Below, in pieces: positions 42,201 through 54,200 of a stretch of 64,000 nt of DNA. Every line of letters begins with the position of its first letter. Position 1 is the first letter of the stretch. The notes below the pieces were generated by a model. That model searched no databases and had not been told where the DNA came from. It worked only from the letters and a program-made list of their open reading frames with translations. The stretch lies in contig JAECUM010004997.1 in assembly GCA_016617855.1 (NCBI GenBank), positions 62,001 to 126,000 on the forward strand, written 5' to 3'. The stretch is from Megalonaias nervosa (lineage: Eukaryota > Mollusca > Bivalvia > Unionida > Unionidae). The position numbers and the translations under genes are program-made.

Positions 42201-45200
42201 TATATACATTTCGTTTTGACTCTCCTAATAATATATAGCCATGGTAAATAACTCAGAGTGAATTGAAAGTGTTTAAGAACGGGAATAATAGTCTTGCATT
42301 TCAGGATTTGAATGATGGTTGTACTGTCACAGATATCTGTTACACTAGATTAACAGAGACATCACCAGTATAGCTTATTTTCTGATAATAAAACCGCCAG
42401 TAATATCCTTACATCCTCAACACATAACTGTTATACCCTAATTGAACACTCTCATCATGCTGTTTTCAAATGTGAAATATAGTTGTAGGTATTTACCACT
42501 GTCTACACACTGATCACCAGATTACCTCAGTTAAATGTGTAACATAATATATCTGATGAATCATCTTTGGGGTATTTTGATTTAGTTGGTGTTATTCAGT
42601 TTATTAACTTGGACGTTAATAACATTTATGGCTATTTAATGGCACTTTGTTACTCAACAGGTGTCCTGTATGACCTGGAAGCAAGCGATCCTGAAGGAGA
42701 CAAAGTAATTTATAAAATCAGTCCTTCCCAGTTACCTGTCCCAGGAGAAGTAATGATAACACCTGATGGAAGGTATTAACTTTATAATATTAGTGCATCC
42801 AAATTCGTGTTACTTTCTTTAGTGTCATATTCAGCTCAAGTATTGATGGTCATTAATATTTTAAAAAGTTAAGTGCTTCTGTCCAAACCTCACTGTATTT
42901 TGTAATATGTATCATGCTGTAAACTCTCTTCTTGTTTGGTATGAAATCAACACGCCATTTTAAACTCTCAAAACTATAACGGTATTCTGTCATGGTTTTA
43001 TTGAAGATACATTTGCCTTGTGGTGAAATATTCATTAGAAAACTAAAATACATATGAAGCTTTCCATGAATTGCAAATTCCCAATGCTTTTATGCATTTA
43101 TAATCATAGAACGATCATGTTTGTGTATCTTTTATGAAGTTTTTATACAGTTTATAAAAAATAGTGCCTTCCTGACATTTTAAAGGTACTGAACTTGCAA
43201 TTTCATTGATAAGGTATGGACCTTTCTCAAATAGTTAAGTATCATGGGATGTATCAAAAATGACAATCAGCATTACCCATATGCCTAATGTCATCAGTTT
43301 GCCATGAACCACATTGCTTATATGATGTCATGTGGGACAAATTCACCTATCTTTCTTGGTCATTCTTTTCATAGATATTTTGAACATGTATTTGAAACCT
43401 AAAATTGAGTTGAAAAACGTGTCAATAATTTGTATACAGCCCTTTATGCCGAGATGCTTTGGCAGAAGCTCAACATAGTAATCACTTTAACAGCCATGTA
43501 TATGTCCTTTCATGTGTTAGATCACACACTAGGTTACCGTTAATGTTAAAGGTTTTTACTTTGCTGAATGAAAAGGTGGACTTGACAAAAGGGTGTCTCT
43601 TAGAAAATTAAATTTTAATTCAAGTATTTTGATTTTTCTGAAATCTAATAAGGTATCAGTCACTAGCAGTGATTACAAAGTGCTTTTATACATGTCACAG
43701 GCTTACATATACACCATGCAAGGACTGCTCTGGAAGCATAAAATTTAGTATTGTTCTGGAAGATGTTCCTTCAGCAGCAGATATCCCATCAGCAAGTTCA
43801 ACTTTCATGTTAACAGTGGAAGTGGAAGAGGAAAATGATCCGCCAACAGTATTCCTCTATGACACTGAAGGTCAAAACATGCTTAACCATGATCCAACGG
43901 AACTAGTTATTGTATGTGTTACAGTCTTTTTTCCTTCTGAAAATTGTTACCATATCACAGCATGAAATATGGAAGAAAGGAAATTTTTTTATATGTTATA
44001 TTCATGGCTACTGAATGATGATAGCCACTTTTTGTTAGATTTTCTGATGATGAATATAAACTCCTTATCATGCTACTCTCACTGTTTCTTTAGAGATTGA
44101 GCTATATTATGTAAATGCCATAAACCTATTTTTCAAAATGATTTCAGCAAGGTTTTCTGTTGACCATATGTAAATAATGAACATAACTCATAAAGTTTCA
44201 GTTGCACACACTGTTTTAGCAGAGTATGTGTGTAGTAGTATTTTAAAGCACCTTGACACAATAGTGCCTACATGTAATGTTGCAATAATTAAATGAACAG
44301 TATTTTTCTTGAGTTTTCTACTTTATTGTAAAAAAATTCTGTTTTTGTAAATTTGACCATCATTATTTCCTATTAATTGGAAAGTTTTACCAGCACAGGT
44401 ATGATGTATATTGTGCACATATCAGTAACGTGCTGCATCTTTAGTTCAACCTTTTAGATGAAGGTAATATTTTAATATTTCTTAATACACCTCTCCCTCG
44501 ATAACTGGTGCACAACGGGGTCCACAAACATAGGGTGCATGTTACTGGGGGACCTCCCAAAAATCCGCTAGATGCCAAACAAATTGCAGGGGTGGGGTTT
44601 AGGGAACTGGTCTGTTTAATCACTGAATCCTCATTTTACAGTCACGTAGATAAGTCCATAGCAAATGTTAATAACATGCTTTTTCTAATGAAGTTGTTTG
44701 TGATTCAGTATAAATTGCAGTTTTTTTCAAAATAAAATGTGAAAGATTGTTAACATTGATCCAACTGGTTTCAACAACCATCATGTGTATGTGAAAATAT
44801 CTTTGTATTATGTCACTGCTGTTTGGTTTGTTATGAATGAGTCAATTATTTTAAGGTAGTTTAATTATATTACATACACATTAACATTTATAACAGTGTT
44901 CGATTGATCAAATGAAGTGAGTTCACCCGACATACGACCGGGGCTGCTAGATTTTAAGTATGTAGGATTTGTGTGCCTTTAACTTTTCTTTTATTCCACC
45001 TCCTTTATTTGATTCAAAAGATGTAATTAACATGATAATGCAGAGAAGATCAGCTTTTAATTCAGTGCAGCGATGCAAGAAATACTTTCGTGAGTCAGTT
45101 ATCAAAACACAGTCGGCACTTAATTAGGTTCTCAGAGAAACGCTCGTGGACATAGCTGTTATGATAGATTGACACAGTTTACATTTAAATACAAATTACA

Positions 45201-48200
45201 TTTATGATGATTACACTTAAGAAGAACTAAAAGATAGAATTAAAACACAAATTTCACCTAATAAAAATTATTTAACTGGCATTTAAATATTAATGTACTG
45301 CCTACACTAGGTTTAAGTGACATTTTTATTGATCAAAATTTCCTTGAATATCTATAATTACGGTGTACTAAGAATGTTGTTTGGAAAGAAAGTGTAACAA
45401 ATTATATGATTTCTTATTAAAAGTGGATAATTTCGTAATGTTGATTAAAATTTCCAGGACCTATCTGCTGTTTTTGACCATAACACAAGCGATATATCTG
45501 TGTTTCAGTTACAAATTTTGTTTGCAATTTTCTTCAAGTTCAACAAACGGGGATCATTTTGTTTTTATATTTTCTGGTTTAAAATAATGGGATCCACGCC
45601 TGCCCCACGTTATAAGCGGGTTAACAAATTATCATCAAGGGAGTGGTGTAACATTTAATCCCAGTTATTTCTGAATGGAACTATTGGTTTCCTGATGGGT
45701 TTTTAACAGCTACTGTTCAAAATGCTAACATGTCTTGTCTTTTTTCTAGAAATACTATGAACAGCTGAAAGTGAATGAATCACTTTCTTTCACTGCGGTA
45801 TTTGGAGCCTTTGACATAGATTATGGAGATGCACTGACTTTGCACAAGAATAGCTCAGCACATGGAAATTTTAGCATTGACATGCTCCTTGCCAACTTCA
45901 CAGATAAATTCAAGACCTGTGACACAGCAATTGAACCTATGGTAATCTATATTACAATGATGTTATCGACATATGAATCAATACTCAAGAGCATGTGATG
46001 ATTTATACAGTATATTTATCATTCATACCTCATAGCAGATTAATATAACCAACAGACTTGTATGGACTGAAAGTATAGAATCATCTGGTCTGAATGAAGG
46101 AAAGTCAAATCAAATTCAGTTTGGAAGCATCACATGTTTCATATGCAAGTGTAGACATGCTATGTGCTAATGAAATTAGCTCCTGAAGTTTGTTTTGTTC
46201 CATAGGTTCCTAGTGATTTCTGAATGTGGCTTAGGAATGTATGGAGGTTCCATCTTGTGTTTAAATTTCCCACTCAGCTACCTCATCATAGCACAGGTAT
46301 TTTAGTTGTCATACAAGCTATGAAGGTATGAGGCACAGATCTTAAAAACTGAGTTCCTCAAATAAGTTATTTCACATCTGAGTTTACACATATGCAAGAA
46401 CATGCTACAAGTTCATTTGCCCCACCACAGAATTGATGAGGACATGTTACGAGTGTTATCCATGTGAATCCCTCTTTCCACTTGGAGAATTCCTTCCATT
46501 ATTTCAGTTTTCAGGCAATGAAGTGGTGCATTTGTGTCATATAAACACATTTCTAGTTCTGGGTACAATATTCATGTTATATTTTATACACTGGTATTAT
46601 ATCAGTCTTTGCTTTTTCTCACATATCATTGATAGTTGTCAGTTTCATAAAATGTCATCACAGAACCATACATCTATATGTGAGATAAGATAGGTAGTTT
46701 CATAGTCATGCAGAGCTCTTGAACCTATGTAGCAAGTAAAGTGTATAAACTTTATGTAGTAAGTAAAGTGTATAAACTTTATGTAGTAAGTAAATTGTAT
46801 AAAACTTAAGTTCATCAGGAAAAAAGAGTAACTGTCTATAAAACTTGTTGACTGATAATGCCACTTGCTGCCTTCAGCTGTGGTACATGATATTAATAGA
46901 TTCACTGAATGAATTCTTTGTAGCAGTCATAAGAGGCCAATTATTAACCAGCCAAGCTGGTCTGGACCTTTCTTCCAGTGGTATGTGTCCTAATTGTGAA
47001 GCAGAAATGGGATTTAATTCCCTATTGTGACAGCTGTATCTGATCCCATTACATTCTTGGAGATCATCCAACTCTTAATAGCTAGTAATATCAGAGAGAA
47101 TATGTTTCACCTCTCTGAAAGGTGATCACATTTGGGTGATATTTGAGGATGAAAGTTATTATGGTGCAGGGGAGTGTAGTGTGGCACATGTATACACGGC
47201 TACTCCCTACATATCTGGTTTGAACCATTTTTAGACTATAAGCATTTTACATTGGACTACAAAACAGATCAGTCAGGTTTGGTTCCCAGCAGCAACAGCT
47301 TATACTTCATACCTGTTTACAGTACTGCTGTAAGTTATCAAATGAACATAATGTACAATCATCTACATTATCATTTTTAATGCTTCTACAGTGTCCAGAT
47401 GTCAATTCTGCCTTGGACCGATCCAAAATGACTTGGATGGCTGTAAAGATAACCTACCACCTGGATTCTCCCTACATAGGATTGGACAACTTGACATTTG
47501 TTGTTACTGATAAGAGTTTCACAAGGTCTGATATTGTGACTCTACAGATGGCACTGATGGCACAACCTTGTCTCCACAATGGAGGCTGCAAAAGTAAGTG
47601 AAGGAATAAAATTAAAATAAGTCATCTACAATCAAACCTAAGGATTATTGATTTAACTTAATTCTGGTTTTAAATTAGCACTAATTCAAGCCCAGGCTAA
47701 AACTGAAGCTAAATAATGACCTTTTAAGTCAAGCCATTTTCTTTAAAAGATTCTTCTAGCCGCAGTGATTTTCTGAAATGGACTGCAAAAGTGGCTGTTT
47801 AAGTTAGGTGATTGCAAAATCATGTTGACCTTTAAGGAATACTTGACAGTGTTCCTCTTTTTCACAAAGTTCTATTTTACCAATAAATTTTACCAATGCT
47901 TGAGGGTTGTGTAAGTGGGTGCCGCTTTTATTTTCAGTCGCATGTTTAAACAGTTTTTCAGCTTAGACTTGCTTTGTTATCTTTGTAATAGGTAGTGGAT
48001 TTAATATTTAGAATGACAGGCGGTCTCATAAGAGGTCACAACATTATCCAACAATGTTGATCTCTGTACTGTACATGTAGTTGTGCCCTTTAAAGATCTG
48101 GTCTTTTCAGGTTCCGTTATGAGGCATGTATTCAGTCAAGTTAAGTATAACTACCGCAGTTCATTGCAGCACAAGCATAGGTCAGGAACTATTTAGCATG

Positions 48201-51200
48201 TATCAATTTTTGTGTGTAGATTGTGTAACAGACTGCATGTGTATTTTATGGGTTTTGTCTTGTCCGTCTTATTTTGGATTGAACTATGGCATTTGATAGT
48301 TGATATTATATCTCTTACATAGACTGTTAATGTAATAGGATTAGCTCAAGAACCATTGAGCATGTTCTGTTGCAATATCATATGAACATTTTCTGAAAGA
48401 CTTGCATGTGTCTTTTACAGGTTTAGTCATATCTACTTTATTTTAGCCAGAGTTATAGCCCTTGTGGAGCAAATTCTTGTGCAAATTCAGCATAGCTCAG
48501 GAACCACTGAATATATACTGATGGAATTTGATAAGAAAATTGCATTTTAGATCTAGATGTGCCTTTTATGGATTTAGTATTACCTGCTCTTAATCAGTGT
48601 ATTCATCCAACATTTGGGCTACATTATAATAATTTTGTTTGTTACTGCAAAATAAAGGTGCCCTGTATTCACGTGACTTCATTAGTTTTACATCATATTA
48701 AAGTTCTGTTCTGTTTTAAAGGATAGGAATCTTTGCAGTATATTTACCAAGCAGATACTTGTCAACAAACAAAAATAGAGAAAACTGTTAAAAACTTCAT
48801 TCTCTTTATAATGCAAGAGGGATGAAATGTCATAAAACATGATTTGGTTCATTAGATATAAAGTAGTTGAAAGAGCCATTTGGCGTTTCATGTTAGACCA
48901 CATGACTCCATTAGCATAACCTGGCAGAGGAATCTCAGACTGTATCTTGAATTTAAATAATAAAGAACGCAGAATATCAATCATTACTAATATGGTATTG
49001 TCAGCCTCAAAAAAGCTACTCAAAACTAAATCTGTGATTAAGGAAGGAAAATATGTTCATCACTAAGAGAATGGTGGAGCTGTCTGATCTGTTGTCAGCT
49101 TTTTGACAGTGCACATATGTTGGAGAACCTGAACACTTACCAAGTCCATGCTAGGGGGTGATTTAGGTGAAATGTCAAATTAGAGCTGTCATTTCACCTA
49201 ACAGATCCAGAAAGTGAAGTTCACTTTGCTTTATATTGATTTCAAGACATTTCCTACAACCCCTTTTGTTTCAACACAATGCAAAAATAATCTAAGTAAA
49301 ACAATGACTTCATGAAAATTTTCCTTCAATAATGAAGGTGAAAATAACAAAAAAGTTTGTTTTATGTTGTATAGCCAATTTTGGTACTAATTTAATGATC
49401 ATAGATAATCAGAATTACATTGCTTTCTATAGAATTCCTGCCAAATCCACACATTGTCCATGAAAAACTGTATTGTGTCCAATCTGAAGCAAAGTATGAC
49501 TCAATGGATGAATCCAGGTCCATTTCCAATGAAAATAATCATTTTATTCAAAATTTCATAATGCAGACATATGAAAAGAGGTCTTCTGGTATGGAAACAG
49601 AAGCAGATTTTCAACCGTAACCTATTTTTGATGTTACTATTTATGTTATACAACAACTGTTGTGAAGTGATATAAAAAAGGGATAATGTTTTTTATAAAC
49701 TTCTAATAGTATTCATTAGCATTTTTTTCATCTGACATGAAAATATGCAAAAACAGTATTTTCAAGTGACTATTTTGAACTTTGTACACCTGCTACTTTC
49801 TATTTTGCCAGCTTTGCTCCATTCTGGCTAGAGAGATGTGCTTTCACTCAAATATTGGAGTCAAGCTTGGACTCTGATTTATTACGATTATATGCAGTGT
49901 AAAGAAGTGCAAAATGAATGGAATGAAGTAAAAATTCCGGCCAGCAAGATTTAATAAACTTCAGTTGGGATATTTCAAAATCAAAAGTCGGGGATTGTAT
50001 TGCAGCCTGAATTAATTTAGTAGAATCATTCACGTATTTAAGCATCTAATGACTACTCAGGTAAAATCCGATACAAAATACCATGCTTTGGTATCCTTGA
50101 AAGATTTTTTTTTTCCAAATTCAAAACAACCCTTGTGTGAAAGATTTTTTTCATATGAACATATGCAGTTAAGTAGCATAAAGTTAACATTTTCATTCTG
50201 TAAATTAACATGCCTTACATGCAATTTTATATGAATTTCAATATAACATTTGTTATCCTGTGTTTGGTAGATGGACATATGTCTAATAAAAGCTGTTATG
50301 GGAAAGTCTCAAAACAGAACAGCTTTTGATTTGAAAAATGTTCCAAAGCAAAATTTTGTTTTGTTCCTTTCAATCAGGGTTATAAGAGATCCTTTAAAAT
50401 ATAAATTTAAATTTCCAGGACATACAGTATGTGGAAAAGACTGGAAATTTTTTTTTTTAAATGGTGTGGGAACCATATGTTTGTTAACTTAATATCTTTA
50501 CATGTTGCTTGTATTCAGCATATCCTGAAAACTATTTAACATATTACAATGCAATTTGATAGATCTAGATATGCCAATTCATTTGTTTTTTCTTGTTTGG
50601 ATGGAGTGATGGCCTTTGGCAATTGTATTTTTAGCTTTACCTGTTATTTTGCATCAGTTGTTGAGATTTTGAAGAAGTTTGATTTCTAACATAAATTCCT
50701 ATTTAATACACTGTATATGCAAATTATAGTGAGGAGGGTACTTTTCAATGCACTCAAGATGCTAATAACTCTAGTCTTTGACTTGTTTATTTCATCTATG
50801 GTCAGATAATTCATTGAGATTGTACTGGTTGAAATAAGTATATGGACTAAGCATTAAATATAATTAATTGATGAAGGATATATGTATCAATTTAGTTCTG
50901 TTTCTATATCATGGTTTAAATCAAAATTTTTATATACTTGTGGACGCAGAATTTTGATTATTATCAGAACAGCCCTGTCTAAAAGAAGTATGTGGCAATT
51001 ATATACTAGTGTCATTGATATTAGAACAGCCTTGATATGACTAAAATATGTGGCCAGTACATTGAAGTTTGATTAATATTAGAATAGGCTTACTCTGACT
51101 TTACTATGTGGTCAGTATGCAGAGGTTTAATTAATGTTAGAACAGACTTACTGGGACCAAAATATTTAGCCAGTGTGCAAATGAACTCAGACTATAGAAG

Positions 51201-54200
51201 GGATTGTTTAGCGAAGTTTCACTCCACAATTTTTCTGTTTGCAGTTAAGAATAATAATTGTCACTTGTTAACTGTTGTTGTATTTAGCTTGTTAAAAATA
51301 TTTATATCTTTCATAGCTAAGCATCCAGGTAATCCAAACTCACTAACTAGTTTATGGATGGGGTCCATTTTCTTGTGATACTCTTAGTATGTATAACCAG
51401 GTAATGGTCTTTACATTAAAAAATAGGAGGAATAGTATCCTGTCATGCAATACTCATACTGAAAATTTCATCAAATCTGCACCTCTTGTCAAATGCATGA
51501 TAACAATTTATCTGGTGTATTGTTGAGTGAATTATTTTAGTATGACACAGTCACTAAGATCACGTCAGTTTTCTGCAACAGAAAGCATGCATGGCCAAAT
51601 TGCAGCAGGACATAAGTCAATAAAAATGTATAAAGGTCACATACACTTTTTTATTGCCTTATGTTTTTTCTTTTAGTATTTTTGTGATTATTGTTATAAT
51701 ACTTTCTTTCTTTTCCGTTATGTAATAGGAGATATAATTTGCAACCATGTCATTTTAGTTTAATGTATCCAGATGTTCATAGCACTAAAATACACCACTG
51801 AGAATAGTTTGATCAATATTTTATTTGCAGGCAAATATCCAAAGGAATATCAGTGTGAAAACGTTAGACGCACCAAGACCTTTGATGAATATTATACTTG
51901 TGATTGTCACAGCGGTTGGACGGGTTTACGATGTGAAGACGATATTGATGAATGTGTTGGAAACCCATGTGCAGAACCTCTGATCTGCCTTAATTTGCAG
52001 AACCACTTCCAGTGTGCATGTCCCCCTAATCAAACCAACTGTCTTCCAGCTCCAGAAGATGGGTTCAAATGGTGGATGGGGGCACTGATAGCTGTTGGAT
52101 GCTTGCTTCTCATTGGAATTGTTGTTGTATGCTTCCTCTACAAAACTGGGTATGATTACCAGTGTTAGCCTAATACAAACCTGAATGAAAAGCATTGTTT
52201 ACATGATACTATGTTTTTCAATACACCCCTCTATGCCTAACACCAGGTATGGTTACTAGTACTTAAAAAATACCTAAATCTTTACATGACTTCTCAAAAA
52301 TGTCTAAAAGGATTCAACTAAATTTGAGAGAAAGTGTGCTTTCATAAAGACCAGTTAAGTTTATGCAAAAAATTTCTATCTGCCATCAGATATGGCCACT
52401 GGTTTTTTTTAGACAAACTGTTAAAAGATTTCTCAAAAACTACTTGATATAATTTGATTAAATTTGACAGAAAGAATCCTGCATGAAGGTTTTCAAGTTA
52501 TTACAATCCACTGTCAGATATGGCTTCTGCTACTAAGTATAGAAAAACCTTTATCTGCTTCCTAATACTGCTCAACAGACTTTCCATATTTGCAAGAGAG
52601 GATTCTTTGCTTGCACAGTTCAGATTTATGTACTTGATGCCAGTCTTCGATCAAATATGGCTGCCAATTGTTAAAAATTTGAAAATAATCATGCATCTTT
52701 ATCTAAAGATCTTTTTGATATAATTAGACTTGATAGAAAGCATCTTGACTAAAGGCCTTTCCATATATAACAAATAAAGTTAATGTGCCATCAAATATGG
52801 ATGAAGATGGAAAGAATAGAAAAACCTTAAGAAATTGTTTCCTAACTTATGCAGTCAAAAAGAAACTGTTTCATAATGTATGCAGTCAAAAGCATTGGAA
52901 TTAATTGCTACAGACATAATCTTATAGACCCAGTTTTCTATACCAACTGCTCTTGCATTTGACTGTTTGATAGATGGCAGCCAGGTGAGTGATTGCTAGC
53001 TCACTTGAGACACTTGTCAACATAGTCAACTTGTAGATTCAGTGACTATCAACTCTTGATGACTTTCCATTTTATAGACATTGTTATACACAATATGCAA
53101 GGGTGTTACAAGCGATGACTGGGAAACTATAGTGAACTATCTCCACAGCCTTAATGTTCACAAGACTTGAAATATGGATTCTTCTTACATTAAAGAATTT
53201 CAAACAAATTTTTTCAAGACTGCAAAAGATAAGGAACATGTGCACTAAAACTCTATGTTTAAAGAATCACATAAATATCACAGTTAAATATATATGATTT
53301 TTCCAAGTATTTGTAAAAATAATCAAGGACAGCAAATGCAACCAAAACATTTCATTTAGTACATGGAGTTACAGGCCCCAATGCAAAAATGAAAATTGTC
53401 TTGAAAGCCACTTTCAAGATCTAGCATGAAAATTTACATCACCTTTTATAACAGTGATTATTATTATCCTATTATAGACGTCTTATGGCATGGAAGAGAG
53501 GTGCATATGATGTAATGGCCAAAATTAAGAATGGCAGCAAAGTGTCCATTATGTCAAATGAATCAGATGACTCTGTCAGTAAGAGTGAGGACATAGCAGA
53601 AACAGAGGAGAACATTGAGGAAAATGAGGATGATGAAATGGAAAGTATTGAGCTTGAGGTACATTTCACGTGAGAAATATTTCGACAGCCATCTACTTTA
53701 TTTTCTAATGTATAATGCGCATCCATCTGTGTACAGCAAAGACTTGAATCGGCCATTACACAGTGTGCCTTAAGATCGGAATCTAGGTTTTATTTGTTAC
53801 ATGGCTACCATATTTATTCCATGGTAGCTCATGCCTGATGAGCCTCCCCCTTCTCCCACTTTGTGGCAAATTTGGCAAACATTTACTAAGGATATTTTTC
53901 TCTGATGATAAGCCCAACAGCTATATTTAGAGACTTGGTCTTGTCATGGGAGAAATACAGCTAACTCAAGCAAACAGCATCACCTCTAATCTGATGGCAC
54001 ATTATATGACCAAAGATCAGTGTCTCTGCTGTTCAGAATGGAATACACATGTATGTGCTGTACTTTACATTTCCTACCTGCCCCTGTTTACCTTATAACG
54101 CTATTGCAGTGGCACATTGATATGAAAATACAAGGTACAGGGTTTCTTCACATATAACACAATTATAGCCATTGATCCCATTTATGGGATAGACTATTTT

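Noticed and set aside
48688..49023. Minus-strand 111-residue frame
   Set aside because: No domain, no splice or polyadenylation context; composition typical of AT-rich intron.
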